From: Halomonas sp.
GTDB taxonomy: Bacteria > Pseudomonadota > Gammaproteobacteria > Pseudomonadales > Halomonadaceae
Direction: 5' to 3'
DNA: 64,000 nucleotides
Assembly: GCF_020832045.1 (NCBI RefSeq)
Contig: NZ_JAFIFK010000006.1
Coordinates: forward strand, 1 to 64,000
Shown: piece by piece, positions 8,308 through 19,657 of the stretch
How the letters are laid out: each line of letters opens with the position of its first letter
Numbering within the stretch: the first letter of the stretch is position 1
The notes under the pieces: model-generated
What the model saw: only the letters and a program-made list of their open reading frames with translations
Databases searched by the model: none
What the model was told of the DNA's origin: nothing
Made by a program: the position numbers and the translations under genes

Positions 8308-8934
8308 TCAGGCGCCTAGGCTCACCTGGCGTCGGTAGAGCCGGCCGGTGCTGTCACCGGCACGAACTTCGCGGTGCAGCGACCAGCGCTTAGGGATATC
8401 TACTTCGAGGCCCGTTTCGGTCTCCAGATAAATCCATGCATCTTCGGTGAGCCAGCCCTGCTCCAGCCGCTCACAGCAAAGCCCCGCCAAATCCTGGCGA
8501 AAAGGGGGGTCGACAAAGACCAGCGAGAAGGGGGGGGTATCCGTCGGAGCGTTGGCGACGAGAGCAAGGGCGTCGCCGGAGTGCACCGTGCCTCGATCGC
8601 CTGCGCCCAGGGTTTGCAGATTATTGCCAAGCGCCAGGGCCACCTGCGGGTCACGTTCGACGAACAGCGCCTCGGTCGCCCCTCGTGAGAGCGCCTCCAG
8701 GCCCAGCGCGCCGGTACCGGCAAACAGATCCAGTACCCGGGCGCCCGGCGTGGCCGCGGCCAGCCAGTTGAACAATGTCTCGCGGACCCGGTCGGGCGTG
8801 GGGCGAAGCCCGGGGCGATCGAGTACCGGCAGCAGGCGGCGACGAAACTCGCCGCCGATGATGCGCAGGCGGCCATTGCCCTTGGACGAGTGGTTGTCAG
8901 GGCGGGAGCGGGATGAGGGGCGTCGTCGGGTCAT
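8308..8934 (-). CDS. rsmD: 16S rRNA (guanine-966-N2)-methyltransferase
   Basis: A 208-residue SAM-dependent methyltransferase that methylates G966 of 16S rRNA in the small subunit. Visible are the basic N-terminal extension (TRRRPSSRSRP), the family opening RIIGGEFRRRLLPV, LRPTPDRVRETLFNWL, SAM motif I (VLDLFAGTGALGLEALSRGA), and the catalytic DPPF in SLVFVDPPF. It is divergent from ftsY, the classical rsmD/ftsY arrangement, with a 90-base shared upstream region. The downstream same-strand gene is zapB. Confidence 0.96.
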   Translation of the reverse strand: MTRRRPSSRSRPDNHSSKGNGRLRIIGGEFRRRLLPVLDRPGLRPTPDRVRETLFNWLAAATPGARVLDLFAGTGALGLEALSRGATEALFVERDPQVALALGNNLQTLGAGDRGTVHSGDALALVANAPTDTPPFSLVFVDPPFRQDLAGLCCERLEQGWLTEDAWIYLETETGLEVDIPKRWSLHREVRAGDSTGRLYRRQVSLGA

Positions 8935-9024
8935 GGTGGCGAATTGTACCCGTCGGCTTGTCCACAGTCATGATGCGCAGTGTTAGGATGTAGCGATCAT
9001 TCACCCGTGAGGCTGAATTCCCCC

Positions 9025-10376
<1,352 letters not shown>

Positions 10377-10380
<4 letters not shown>

Positions 10381-11045
10381 TCCTCTTCGAGCACGTGGGG
10401 AAGCGCTACGGCGGGCGTTTCGAGGCGCTGGCCAACATCGATTTCAGCGTACAGCGCGGCGAGATGGTCTTTCTCACCGGGCATTCAGGCGCCGGCAAGA
10501 GTTCGCTGCTGCGTCTGATCATGCTGCTCGAGCGCCCGTCCCGTGGGCGGATACTCGTAGCGGGGCATGACATCGGTCGTCTTCACCCCAGTCAGGTGCC
10601 TTTCTACCGACGCCAGATCGGGGTGGTGTTCCAGGATCACCAGCTATTGCTTGACCGATCGATTTTTCACAACGTGGCACTGCCGCTGGAAATTCGAGGT
10701 TTCGATCCGCGTGAGGCTGCGCGTCGAGTACGGGCCGCACTGGACAAGGTGGGCCTGCTGCATCGCGAAAAGGCGCTGCCCGTTGAACTCTCCGGCGGCG
10801 AACAGCAGCGGGTGGGTATCGCCCGGGCAGTGGTCAACAAGCCTTCCCTGCTGCTGGCCGATGAGCCCACAGGCAACCTCGATCCGCAGCTCTCGGCAGA
10901 CATCATGGCACTTTTCGAGGACTTCAACCGTATCGGTACCACGGTGATGATCGCCAGCCACGACCTGGCGCTGATCGCTCGCCTGCGTCACCGGGTGCTG
11001 CGTCTGCGCGAGGGTCGTCTGGTGGCCGATGAGGAGGCGGCATGA
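10377..11045 (+). CDS. ftsE: Cell division ATP-binding protein FtsE
   Basis: A 222-residue ABC ATPase that, with FtsX, couples the divisome to periplasmic peptidoglycan hydrolase activation. Walker A is GHSGAGKSS (residues 35-43), the Q-loop lies in [22 protein letters not shown], the signature is [14 protein letters not shown], Walker B is [12 protein letters not shown], and the switch His is in IASHD. The short length without extra domains is typical. Four-base overlaps on both sides (ftsY and ftsX) indicate a tightly coupled operon. Confidence 0.97.
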
Positions 11046-12046
11046 GCCGTCAGCCTCGTACGGGCCGCACGAGCCGTCGCCAACCGCCCGCGCCGCCGCG
11101 CGGTGCACGCAGCCAGCGTACACGCTCCTCGAGCCGTTTCCGCGGTTGGCTGCGCCACCATCGTGCCATGTGCCTGGACAGCGCCAATCGATTGCTGCGG
11201 GCTCCCATCGCCAGTTTGCTCACCATGCTTGCCATCGCCATCGCGCTGGTATTGCCGGCTGCACTTTGGTTGGCATTGGACAGCGCTCGGCTGCTCGACG
11301 CCGAGCTCGAAGAGAGTGCCACGCTGACCGTCTACCTGGATCACGCTATCGGCGAGTCCCAGGCCGGTCGCATCGACGAGGCAGTGGCGGCCCATGAAAG
11401 CGTGGCGCGCACCCGGCTGGTCAGCGCCGCCGAGGGTATGGCTGAATTCCAACAGGCGCTGGGGCTGGCCGACGCGCTGGGTCGGCTCGAGGACAATCCG
11501 CTGCCGGCCAGTATCGTCGTGGTACCGCTCGACCCTGCGCCCGATGCCGTACGCCAGCTTGGCTCCGAGCTCGAGGCGCTTAGCGGTGTCGACGAGGTGC
11601 GCTTAGACCTGGCCTGGCTCGAGCGGCTTCGCCACCTGGCCGAGCTGGGCAGCCGCCTGGCCCTGGCCCTGGCGGTACTGTTCGGTCTGGGCGTGCTGCT
11701 GGTGGTGGGCAATACCATTCGCCTGGCAGTGGAGAGTCGCCGCCAGGAAATCGAGGTCGTGATGCTGATCGGCGCTACTCATGGCTTCGTGCGGCGGCCT
11801 TTTCTCTACAGCGGTGCCTGGTACGGCCTGGGTGGCGGCCTGCTCGCCTGGGGGCTGCTGGCGCTGGGCAATCAGTGGCTGACGATGCCGGTCAGTGCGC
11901 TGGCGGCCAGCTACGGCGCTACCTTCACCCTGCCCCGTCTGGGGCCGGAGGGCTCGGCAACGCTGCTGTTGTGCAGTACACTATTGGGCTGGCTGGGTGC
12001 CTGGATCGCCGTGAGTCGCCATCTTGCGGAGGTTCGGCCGAGATGA
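11042..12046 (+). CDS. ftsX: Cell division protein FtsX
   Basis: A 334-residue permease-like partner of FtsE. A basic, Arg/Pro-rich cytoplasmic N-terminus of about 55 residues precedes TM1 ([22 protein letters not shown]). A periplasmic domain of about 100 residues follows (residues ~95-190, with [17 protein letters not shown]), then three more membrane segments, including [23 protein letters not shown] and a C-terminal one ending near [11 protein letters not shown]. This 4-TM layout is that of FtsX. The long basic N-tail is seen in several gammaproteobacterial FtsX proteins. It overlaps ftsE by four bases; rpoH follows after 122 bases with its own promoter candidate. Confidence 0.95.
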   Translation: MSRQPRTGRTSRRQPPAPPRGARSQRTRSSSRFRGWLRHHRAMCLDSANRLLRAPIASLLTMLAIAIALVLPAALWLALDSARLLDAELEESATLTVYLDHAIGESQAGRIDEAVAAHESVARTRLVSAAEGMAEFQQALGLADALGRLEDNPLPASIVVVPLDPAPDAVRQLGSELEALSGVDEVRLDLAWLERLRHLAELGSRLALALAVLFGLGVLLVVGNTIRLAVESRRQEIEVVMLIGATHGFVRRPFLYSGAWYGLGGGLLAWGLLALGNQWLTMPVSALAASYGATFTLPRLGPEGSATLLLCSTLLGWLGAWIAVSRHLAEVRPR

Positions 12047-12113
12047 GGCGCCATGGAGTTACGGCTGCGTCGGCCAGGGAACGAAATCGAACATTAGTCG
12101 TCCAATCCAGCGG

Positions 12114-12143
12114 TTGCCATAGTACATTCGGGTTTACTGTATA
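12114..12143 (+). promoter_or_regulatory. Candidate sigma-70 promoter for rpoH
   Basis: TTGCCA (12114-12119), an 18-base spacer, and TGTATA (12138-12143) sit about 26 bases before the rpoH ATG in an AT-richer stretch that stands out from its surroundings. Other promoters (for example sigma-E or sigma-54 types known for rpoH in relatives) were not identified. Confidence 0.45.
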
Positions 12144-12168
12144 TAGGTTTTCAGGGAGACAACCTGCA

Positions 12169-13035
12169 ATGAGCACCAGTCTTCTGCCGGTGGGGCAGCT
12201 CTCACCGGGACATGACCTCAACGGGTACATCCAGGCGGTCAACGGCATTCCCATGCTCACCGCCGAGGAAGAGCGCGAACTCGCCTTTCGCCTTCACGAT
12301 GAAGGCGATTTGGAGGCGGCGCGTCGCCTGGTGCTGTCGCATCTGCGCTTCGTCGTGCACATCGCGCGCAGCTACTCCGGGTATGGCCTTCCCCAGGCCG
12401 ACCTGATCCAGGAGGGCAACGTGGGCCTGATGAAGGCCGTCAAGCGCTTCGACCCCAATCAGGGCGTGCGGCTGGTTTCCTTCGCGGTTCACTGGATCAA
12501 GGCCGAGATTCACGAGTTCGTGCTGCGTAACTGGCGCATCGTCAAGATCGCCACCACCAAGGCTCAGCGCAAGCTGTTCTTCAATCTGCGCAGCGCCAAG
12601 AAGCGCCTGGCCTGGCTCAACAACGACGAAGTCGACGCCATCGCCCGGGATCTTGACGTCAAGCCCGAGGTGGTTCGCGAGATGGAAGGGCGTCTGGCAG
12701 CTCACGATGCCGGCTTTGATGCATCGCCGAACGAAGACGAGGATTCCAGCTACCAGGCGCCGGTCCATTATCTCGACGATGACGGCTCTGACCCCGCTGT
12801 GCAGCTCGAGGACAGCGACTGGGAGGACGATGCCAACCGTCGTCTCAAGCTGGCGCTGGAAGCGCTGGACGAACGCTCCCGTGACATCCTTCAGCAGCGC
12901 TGGCTGGCCGACGACAAGGCCACGCTGCATGAGCTGGCCGATGTCTATGGCGTTTCCGCCGAGCGTATTCGCCAGCTCGAGAAGAACGCCATGAAGAAGA
13001 TCCGTCAGCAGTTGGGCGATGCCCTGGCCGCCTGA
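12169..13035 (+). CDS. rpoH: RNA polymerase heat-shock sigma factor sigma-32
   Basis: A 288-residue sigma-70-family factor that directs RNA polymerase to heat-shock promoters. Regions 1.2-2.4 are clear ([71 protein letters not shown]). The RpoH box [15 protein letters not shown] follows, the signature that separates RpoH from other sigmas, and region 4 ends with [22 protein letters not shown]. The start at 12169 (GGGAGA upstream) is chosen over the open frame beginning in ftsX. The ftsYEX-rpoH order is conserved in gammaproteobacteria. Translation may be temperature-controlled by mRNA structure as in E. coli, but I could not demonstrate this. Confidence 0.97.
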   Translation: MSTSLLPVGQLSPGHDLNGYIQAVNGIPMLTAEEERELAFRLHDEGDLEAARRLVLSHLRFVVHIARSYSGYGLPQADLIQEGNVGLMKAVKRFDPNQGVRLVSFAVHWIKAEIHEFVLRNWRIVKIATTKAQRKLFFNLRSAKKRLAWLNNDEVDAIARDLDVKPEVVREMEGRLAAHDAGFDASPNEDEDSSYQAPVHYLDDDGSDPAVQLEDSDWEDDANRRLKLALEALDERSRDILQQRWLADDKATLHELADVYGVSAERIRQLEKNAMKKIRQQLGDALAA

Positions 13036-13059
13036 TCGCTAGTCGTTCTACCAGTCCCG

Positions 13060-13093
13060 AAAAAGCCCCGGCCTGCGAAGGCCGGGGCTTTTT
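13060..13093. terminator. Bidirectional terminator between rpoH and slmA
   Basis: A perfect 14-bp inverted repeat (13060-13073 with 13080-13093) starts with five A and ends with five T around a GC-rich stem and a TGCGAA loop. It therefore works on both strands for the convergent rpoH and slmA transcripts. Confidence 0.92.
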
Positions 13094-13111
13094 GCGTCGC
13101 GGGCCCGGCGC

Positions 13112-13726
13112 TCAGGCGATGCGGGTTACGGGCTCACGCATCATCTGAGCCGACAGCAGCATCCACTGGTCGTCCCAGTGTTCGGTGGGGCGTCGCTGGA
13201 AGTCGCTGCGCACGTACTGTGAGATGCGTCCCTCGGCTACGGCCATCAGCAGGTTGGCGGTGGCCGATACCGGCAGCACGGTGCGGCGTCGCTCGCGCAG
13301 CTCGGCTTCGCGCAGGACCTGCTTGAGCTGAGTCTCCACGCGCTCGAAGAGCTGATGAATACGTAGCCGTAGCCGGGCGGTCTCACCGGTCAACACATCG
13401 CCTTCGAGCAGGCGCGAGAGTCCCGGGTTCTTCTCGGCAAAGGCCAGTATCAGGATGAGAATCTGTCCGCAGCGTGGCACAGCCTCGTGCACCTCCTCGA
13501 GAATGCGAGTGATGCGCTCGAACAGGGTTTCCTCGATGAACGAGATAAGCCCCTCGAACATGCGTGCCTTGCTCGGAAAGTGGCGGTAGAGAGCGGCTTC
13601 TGAGACCCCCACCTGGCGCGCCAGTGCCGCGATGGTGATGCGCTTGCCGCTATCTTCTTCCAGCATCTGGGCGAGCGCCTGCAGGATCTGCTCGCGCCGG
13701 CTGGTTATCTGTGTAGCCTGCGTCAT
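13112..13726 (-). CDS. slmA: Nucleoid occlusion factor SlmA (TetR family)
   Basis: A 204-residue TetR-type DNA-binding protein. SlmA binds specific chromosomal sites and blocks FtsZ polymerisation over the nucleoid. The N-terminal helix-turn-helix reads RITIAALARQVGVSEAALYRHFPSKARMFEGL, and the C-terminal dimer/FtsZ-binding domain keeps FAEKNPGLSRLL, LRIHQLFERVETQLKQVLREAELRE and SQYVRSDFQRRPTEHWDDQW. All are close to E. coli SlmA rather than to drug-sensing TetR repressors. It is the last gene of the coaBC-dut-algC-argB-slmA run, 67 bases after argB; a slmA gene next to dut and coaBC is a common arrangement. Confidence 0.93.
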   Translation of the reverse strand: MTQATQITSRREQILQALAQMLEEDSGKRITIAALARQVGVSEAALYRHFPSKARMFEGLISFIEETLFERITRILEEVHEAVPRCGQILILILAFAEKNPGLSRLLEGDVLTGETARLRLRIHQLFERVETQLKQVLREAELRERRRTVLPVSATANLLMAVAEGRISQYVRSDFQRRPTEHWDDQWMLLSAQMMREPVTRIA

Positions 13727-13793
13727 TTTTGAGTTTGTCTTCTGTTATTCATGGCCAGCGGCATCCGCCCGGTGGTGGCGGGCGGAGGACCGT

Positions 13794-14723
<930 letters not shown>

Positions 14724-14744
14724 TTAATGAACGAAGCGCTGCCG

Positions 14745-16142
14745 TCAGCTTGGCAGCGTCAGCGCCGGGTCGACCTTCTGGAGGGCGTCGGCGAACTGCT
14801 TACGTATGCGGTCGAGCGCCGCGTCGCTCTTGCCCTCGAAGCGCAGCACCAGTACCGGCGTGGTGTTGGAGGCGCGACACAGGCCCCAGCCGTCCGGGTA
14901 GTCGACGCGGATGCCGTCGAGGGTGGTCTTGACGCCATCGTCACCGAAATCCCCCTCGCGGGCCAGCTTGGCCACCAGGTCGAACTTGTTCTCGTCGGTC
15001 ACGTGGACGTTGATCTCGGGCGTGCCGATGTCCTGCGGATAGCGGGCGAAGAAGGCATCGGCGTCTTCGTCTTGCTTGGACAGGATCTCCAGCAGCCGGG
15101 CGGCGCCGTAGATGCCGTCGTCGAAGCCGTACCAGCGTTCCTGGAAGAAGATGTGGCCGCTCATTTCGCCGGCGAGCTGGGCGCCGGTCTCCTTCATGCG
15201 CGCCTTGATCAGCGAGTGGCCGGTGCGCCACATTTCCGGTGTACCGCCGGCCCGCTCGACGACGCCGGCCAGGTTGCCGGTGCACTTGACGTCGAAAATC
15301 ACGCGGGCGCCGGGGTTGCGCGAGAGCATGTCTTCGGCAAAGGCCATCATCAGGTGGTCTGGGTAGATCAGCTTGCCGCTCGGCGTGACCACACCGAGAC
15401 GGTCGCCGTCGCCGTCGAAGGCCAGGCCGATGTCGGCACCGGTCGCCTTCACCTCACGGATCACGTCCTGCAGGTTCTCGAGCTTGCCGGGGTCGGGGTG
15501 ATGGTTGGGGAAGTTGCCATCGATCTCGGCGAACAGCGGTACGGTCTCGGCGCCGAGCATCTCGATCAGCTTGGGGCCCAGCTCGCCGGCCACGCCGTTG
15601 CCGCAGTCGACTACCGCCTTGAGCGGGCGCTCCAGCTTGATGTCGCCGACGATGCGCTCGAGGTAGGCGTCACGCACGTCCTCCTGGCGTACGCCGCCCT
15701 GACCCTCGGTCAGATCCCCCGACTCGATGCGCCGGTAGAGCGCCGTGATCGCCTCGCCGGAAAGTGTCTCGCCGCCCAGCACGATCTTGAAGCCGTTGTA
15801 GTCAGGCGGGTTGTGGCTGCCGGTGACCATCACCCCCGAGGCGGTGCCTTCGAGCACGTGAGTGGCGAAATAGAGGACCGGCGTGGGCACCATGCCGATG
15901 TCGATTACGTCGCGTCCGGAAGCGTTCAGGCCGCGCATCAGCGCTTCGCTGAGTCGCGGGCCGGAGAGTCGACCGTCGCGAGCCACCACGACGGTGGATT
16001 CGTTGCGGGCCGCGGCTTCCGAGCCGATGGCCCGGCCGATCATCTCCACGGTCGCCTCGGTCAGGGTATCGTCGACGATACCGCGGATGTCGTAGGCGCG
16101 GAAAATAGAGGCCGGTACGGTGCTGTTCTTGACTTGGCTCAT
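14745..16142 (-). CDS. algC: Phosphomannomutase/phosphoglucomutase
   Basis: A 465-residue alpha-D-phosphohexomutase interconverting hexose 1- and 6-phosphates for exopolysaccharide, LPS and sugar nucleotide synthesis. Visible are the N-terminal FRAYDIRGIVDDTL, the phosphoserine loop TGSHNPPDYNGFK (active-site Ser near residue 110), the metal-binding DGDGDRLG near residue 245, the sugar-specificity loop (GEMSGHIFF) and the phosphate-binding RASNTTPVLVLRFEG near the C-terminus. This matches the single-polypeptide Pseudomonas AlgC type. Its place between dut and argB also follows the Pseudomonas order. The symbol assumes bifunctional activity, which sequence alone does not prove. Confidence 0.94.
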   Translation of the reverse strand: MSQVKNSTVPASIFRAYDIRGIVDDTLTEATVEMIGRAIGSEAAARNESTVVVARDGRLSGPRLSEALMRGLNASGRDVIDIGMVPTPVLYFATHVLEGTASGVMVTGSHNPPDYNGFKIVLGGETLSGEAITALYRRIESGDLTEGQGGVRQEDVRDAYLERIVGDIKLERPLKAVVDCGNGVAGELGPKLIEMLGAETVPLFAEIDGNFPNHHPDPGKLENLQDVIREVKATGADIGLAFDGDGDRLGVVTPSGKLIYPDHLMMAFAEDMLSRNPGARVIFDVKCTGNLAGVVERAGGTPEMWRTGHSLIKARMKETGAQLAGEMSGHIFFQERWYGFDDGIYGAARLLEILSKQDEDADAFFARYPQDIGTPEINVHVTDENKFDLVAKLAREGDFGDDGVKTTLDGIRVDYPDGWGLCRASNTTPVLVLRFEGKSDAALDRIRKQFADALQKVDPALTLPS

Positions 16143-16191
16143 AGCGGTTCCTTGTCAGACAGGTGTGAATTCATGTGCCAGGTTGCGTAGA

Positions 16192-16231
16192 CCCTGCCGG
16201 GCGGTCCCGCTCCTTGGGCTGATCGGCAGGG
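16192..16231 (-). other. Hairpin in the dut-algC gap
   Basis: An exact 8-bp inverted repeat (16192-16199 with 16224-16231) encloses 24 bases in the 101-base gap between dut and algC. There is no T-run, so it may be a processing or attenuation structure; function unknown. Confidence 0.35.
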
Positions 16232-16243
16232 GTGTCTCGTATG

Positions 16244-16726
16244 TCAGTGGCGTCCCGAGCTGCCGAAGCCCCCTTCGCCGCGCAGGCTGGCTTCGAAGCC
16301 GTCGACGATGTCGAATTCGGCTTGTACCACCGGCACCAGGACATACTGGGCGAGGCGCTCGAAGGGCTCCAGGACGAAGGGGGTGTCGCCGCGGTTCCAG
16401 GTCGAGATCATCAGCTCGCCTTGGTAGTCCGAATCGATCAGCCCCACCAGATTGCCCAGCACGATGCCGTGCTTGTGGCCCAGGCCCGAACGCGGCAGGA
16501 TCAGGCCGGCAAGCCCCGGGTCGGCGATATGGATGGCAAGTCCGGTGCGGATCAGCTCGCATTGCCCGGGCTCCAGGGTCAACGGTGCATCGAGCAGGGC
16601 ACGCAGGTCCATGCCGGCGGACCCCAGGGTGGCGTAGCGGGGCATGTGGTCGCGCAGCCGCTCGTCGAGGAGCTTGACCTCCAGGCGCGGTCGTGTGGTC
16701 TGACTGGCTTGCTGGGACTCGGGCAT
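16244..16726 (-). CDS. dut: dUTP pyrophosphatase
   Basis: A 160-residue trimeric dUTPase that hydrolyses dUTP to dUMP, keeping uracil out of DNA. The five motifs are visible: 1 GSAGMDLRA, 2 [12 protein letters not shown], 3 [15 protein letters not shown] (catalytic Asp), 4 [10 protein letters not shown] and 5 [11 protein letters not shown] at the C-terminus, the arm that closes over the active site. Length is normal. It is 36 bases after coaBC on the same strand, a common neighbour pair. Confidence 0.97.
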   Translation of the reverse strand: MPESQQASQTTRPRLEVKLLDERLRDHMPRYATLGSAGMDLRALLDAPLTLEPGQCELIRTGLAIHIADPGLAGLILPRSGLGHKHGIVLGNLVGLIDSDYQGELMISTWNRGDTPFVLEPFERLAQYVLVPVVQAEFDIVDGFEASLRGEGGFGSSGRH

Positions 16727-16762
16727 TGTCGTTCCGTCGGATTCGCTGATGGCTGGTTCGTG

Positions 16763-18046
16763 TCAGGGTACGGGCTGTGAGGCCAGGCGACTCAGCGCCT
16801 GCTCGAGAACGGCTCTGGCAAGCTGGAGCTTGGGCTGTGGCGGTAGGGTTTCGCCACCTTCGGCTTCACCGTCGCGCCAGATCAACAGAGCTGCGTTGTC
16901 ATCGGCGCCGAAGCCGAGGCCTGCGGCCGACACGTCATTGGCGACGATCATGTCCAGCCGCTTGCGTATCAGCTTGTCGTGGGCATAGGTTTCCAGGTCG
17001 CGGGTCTCCGCAGCGAAGCCTACCACCATGGGACGCCCGCCCGCCGCATCGCGCATGTCGGCGACAGCGGCAATGATGTCCGGGTTCTTGATCAGCCTGA
17101 GCGTCAGGGTGTCCTCCCCCTCGGTCTTCTTGATCTTGTGTTCGGCGGTTGCCTCGGCGCGGTAGTCGGCCACCGCGGCGCAGCCGATGAAGATGTCGCT
17201 GTCGATAGCCAGACGACGGCTCGTCTCATGCATCTGAAGGGCAGTCTCGACATCGATGCGAGTCACGCCTTCGGGGGTGGCCAAGTTTACCGGGCCGCTG
17301 ATCAGCGTGACGCGTGCGCCGAGCTCCACGGCGGCGGCGGCCAGCGCAAACCCCATCTTTCCCGAGCTGTGGTTCGAAAGGTAGCGCACCGGGTCAAGGG
17401 GCTCGCGGGTCGGGCCGGCGGTAATCACGATATGCCGGCCCTGGGCAGGCAAAGCCTGCGTCGGTGACTCCGATGCCACGGCTTCGGCGGGTTGCTCGAT
17501 CAGCGCTGCGACGATCTCTTCCGGCTCGAGCATTCGCCCGGGTCCGACATCGCCGCAGGCCTGATCGCCGCTGGCGGGCCCCAGCAGACGCCAGCCGTCC
17601 TGGTTAAGGCGGTCGGCGTTGCGCTGCGTAGCGGGGTGTCGCCACATGGCCTGGTTCATGGCCGGAGCCATCAACTTCTCGGCTTCGCTGGCCAGGCACA
17701 AGGTGCTGAGCAGGTCGTCGGCCATGCCCTGTGCCAGGCGTGCCATGAGGTCGGCGGTGGCAGGCGCGATCAGGATGATGTCGGCCCAGCGGGCCAGCTC
17801 GATATGCCCCATGCCGGCTTCGGCTTCGGGGTCGAGCAGCGAGGTGCGTACCGGCTCGCCGGTCAGCGCCTGCAGCGTCAGGGGAGTGATGAAGGCCTGG
17901 GCTCCCGCGGTCATCACCACGCGTACTTCGCAGCCCGCTTGCTTGAGCAGGCGGGCGAGCTGGGCGCTCTTGTAGGCGGCGATGCCGGCACTGATGCCGA
18001 GCAGAATGCGCCGGCCGGCGAGCCGATTGGCGGACAGCCTCATCAT
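16763..18046 (-). CDS. coaBC: Bifunctional phosphopantothenoylcysteine decarboxylase/synthetase
   Basis: A 427-residue fusion in coenzyme A biosynthesis. The N-terminal CoaC flavoprotein half (to about 190) has GISAGIAAYKSAQLARLLK, the catalytic-His segment GHIELARWAD, and APAMNQAMWRHPATQRN. The C-terminal CoaB half has ITAGPTREPLDPVRYLSNHSSGKMG and the catalytic lysine region AEHKIKKTEGE. First gene of the coaBC-dut-algC-argB-slmA run and divergent from radC, from which it is separated by 133 bases. Start could be at the first or second Met; the first is used. Confidence 0.96.
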   Translation of the reverse strand: MMRLSANRLAGRRILLGISAGIAAYKSAQLARLLKQAGCEVRVVMTAGAQAFITPLTLQALTGEPVRTSLLDPEAEAGMGHIELARWADIILIAPATADLMARLAQGMADDLLSTLCLASEAEKLMAPAMNQAMWRHPATQRNADRLNQDGWRLLGPASGDQACGDVGPGRMLEPEEIVAALIEQPAEAVASESPTQALPAQGRHIVITAGPTREPLDPVRYLSNHSSGKMGFALAAAAVELGARVTLISGPVNLATPEGVTRIDVETALQMHETSRRLAIDSDIFIGCAAVADYRAEATAEHKIKKTEGEDTLTLRLIKNPDIIAAVADMRDAAGGRPMVVGFAAETRDLETYAHDKLIRKRLDMIVANDVSAAGLGFGADDNAALLIWRDGEAEGGETLPPQPKLQLARAVLEQALSRLASQPVP

Positions 18047-18179
18047 GGCGATTTCCTGAACTGAAATCCGACCGCCTACCTTACCACTGCCGTTGAAGTT
18101 GCGCAGCCGCAGCCTTTGGTGAAGGTCGGTTACAATGGCAGCCTTACCTAATCAAGGAAGCGTAGCAAGGAGACAGGGA

Positions 18180-18854
18180 ATGTCGATTCGCGACTGGCCC
18201 GAGGGCGAGCGCCCGAGGGAAAAGCTGCTGGCGCTGGGGGCCGAGGCGCTATCCGATGCCGAGCTGTTGGCGATCTTTCTTCGCGTCGGTGTTGCGGGGC
18301 GCTCGGCGGTGGACCTCGCGCGCGATCTGCTCACGGCATTCGGGGGGCTGCGCCAACTGCTGGAAGCCGACCAGTCGCGGTTCTGTGCGGAGCGCGGTCT
18401 GGGCATGGCCAAGTTCGTACAGCTCCAGGCCACTCTTGAACTCTCCAAGCGCCACTTGGCGGCGCAGCTCGCCCGCGGTAACGCCTTGACCTCGCCCACC
18501 CTGGTACGCGCCTACCTGGCCTCACAGCTGCGCCACCTGGGCCATGAGGAATTCGCCGCACTGTTCCTCGACACCCAGCACCGGGTGATCCGCTTCGAGT
18601 CGCTGTTTCGCGGCACCCTGGACAGCGCCTCGGTCTACCCTCGCGAGGTGGCGCGCCGTGCGCTGGAGCTGGGGGCCGGAGCGATCATCTTTGCCCACAA
18701 CCACCCCTCGGGCGTGGCCGAGCCCTCGGATGCCGACCGCCGCATCACCGATCGCCTGCGCGAGGCGCTGGGCCTGTTCGAAATCCGCGTGCTGGATCAC
18801 TTCGTCGTCGGCGACGGGGAGGTGGTGTCCTTCGCCGAACGAGGCTGGCTTTAG
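18180..18854 (+). CDS. radC: RadC/YicR JAB-domain protein
   Basis: A 224-residue protein with an N-terminal helix-hairpin-helix-like region ([24 protein letters not shown]) and a C-terminal JAB1/MPN metalloprotease-like domain carrying the zinc signature [14 protein letters not shown] near residue 172. RadC was once thought to be a repair protein; its real role is unsettled. The ATG at 18180 has an AAGGAG site 8-13 bases upstream. It is divergent from coaBC and upstream of rpmB-rpmG, the usual gammaproteobacterial neighbourhood. Confidence 0.95.
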   Translation: MSIRDWPEGERPREKLLALGAEALSDAELLAIFLRVGVAGRSAVDLARDLLTAFGGLRQLLEADQSRFCAERGLGMAKFVQLQATLELSKRHLAAQLARGNALTSPTLVRAYLASQLRHLGHEEFAALFLDTQHRVIRFESLFRGTLDSASVYPREVARRALELGAGAIIFAHNHPSGVAEPSDADRRITDRLREALGLFEIRVLDHFVVGDGEVVSFAERGWL

Positions 18855-18963
18855 GTGAGGGAACCGGCTGCGCTCGGTTCGCTGGTGCTGGTGGTGGAAG
18901 TGCGGCTGCTCATGAAAGCTTGCGGGGATAGGGGGCAAGGGGTGTAGAATACGCGGCTACTTG

Positions 18964-18992
18964 TTGCCTGTAGGGGTGCACTCTGCTATAAA
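18964..18992 (+). promoter_or_regulatory. Promoter of the rpmB-rpmG operon
   Basis: TTGCCT (18964-18969), a 17-base spacer, and TATAAA (18987-18992), preceded by TGC as an extended -10. It lies about 110 bases before rpmB, after a 110-base stretch downstream of radC in which I see only a weak hairpin. The leader that follows could host autoregulation but no known fold was recognised. Confidence 0.72.
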
Positions 18993-19103
18993 GTGCAGCC
19001 TTTGAATTCCCTTGGGTCAAATGACAACGGGGTCGTTCCCGGTTTGCCCGACAGGTTTTGAACACTCAGGTTTGACCACCTGGCCAAGCGGTTGGAGGCT
19101 CCC

Positions 19104-19340
19104 ATGTCCAAAGTATGTCAGGTTACCGGCAAGCGTCCGGTAACTGGTAATAACGTTTCACACTCCCAGCGCAAGACCCGTCGTCGCTTCTTGCCGAACC
19201 TGCACACCCATCGCTTCTGGGTGGAGTCCGAGAACCGCTTCGTCAAGCTGCGGGTCTCCTCCAAGGGTATGCGCATCATCGACAAGAAGGGCATCGACGC
19301 GGTGCTCAGCGACATTCGCAAGCGCGGCGAAGCCGTCTAA
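19104..19340 (+). CDS. rpmB: 50S ribosomal protein L28 (bL28)
   Basis: A 78-residue basic ribosomal protein of the large subunit. [20 protein letters not shown] is the family N-terminus and [14 protein letters not shown] the conserved core. The ATG at 19104, four codons inside the open frame, is used because it gives this standard N-terminus and has a GGAGG site (19093-19097) before it. It forms an operon with rpmG 26 bases downstream. Confidence 0.98.
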   Translation: MSKVCQVTGKRPVTGNNVSHSQRKTRRRFLPNLHTHRFWVESENRFVKLRVSSKGMRIIDKKGIDAVLSDIRKRGEAV

Positions 19341-19366
19341 GCGACCAGATCAGGGAGTAAGCAGTC

Positions 19367-19522
19367 ATGCGTGACAAGATCAAGTTGGTGTCCAGTGCCG
19401 GTACCGGCCACTTCTACACCACCGACAAGAACAAGCGGAACACCCCCGACAAGCTCGAATTCAAGAAATTCGATCCGGTCGTCCGCAAGCACGTGATGTA
19501 CAAGGAAGCCAAAATCAAGTAA
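19367..19522 (+). CDS. rpmG: 50S ribosomal protein L33 (bL33)
   Basis: A 51-residue large-subunit protein, found by reading the sequence directly: [20 protein letters not shown] ... [11 protein letters not shown]. It lacks the four zinc-binding cysteines of the C+ form, so it is a zinc-independent type. GGGAG lies 10-14 bases before the ATG. It is cotranscribed with rpmB, and a hairpin terminator follows. Confidence 0.97.
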   Translation: MRDKIKLVSSAGTGHFYTTDKNKRNTPDKLEFKKFDPVVRKHVMYKEAKIK

Positions 19523-19601
19523 GCCGGTCAGACGGCCGCCCATACGGTGGACGTCCACGGCGACTTGACGGTTTCCAGCCGCAGGTAACAAGACCTGTCC
19601 T

Positions 19602-19629
19602 CCTGAACCCGGTGAATGCCGGGTTCAGG
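19602..19629 (+). terminator. Terminator after rpmB-rpmG
   Basis: A perfect 11-bp inverted repeat (19602-19612 with 19619-19629), loop TGAATG, followed by a modestly T-rich stretch. It lies upstream of the chosen mutM start and inside the longer mutM frame, supporting the later mutM start. Confidence 0.7.
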
Positions 19630-19657
19630 CGTATCTATTTCTCGGATATTTCTCGCC

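Noticed and set aside
13112..13726. A drug-sensing TetR repressor next to rpoH
   Set aside because: The C-terminal domain sequence follows SlmA throughout, and the dut-linked position is typical for slmA.
18855..18963. A degenerate family A element after radC
   Set aside because: It has CTGCGCTCGG and a later CTGCTCAT, but no TTTAC/GTAAA core and no complementary arms beyond a 6-bp hairpin.
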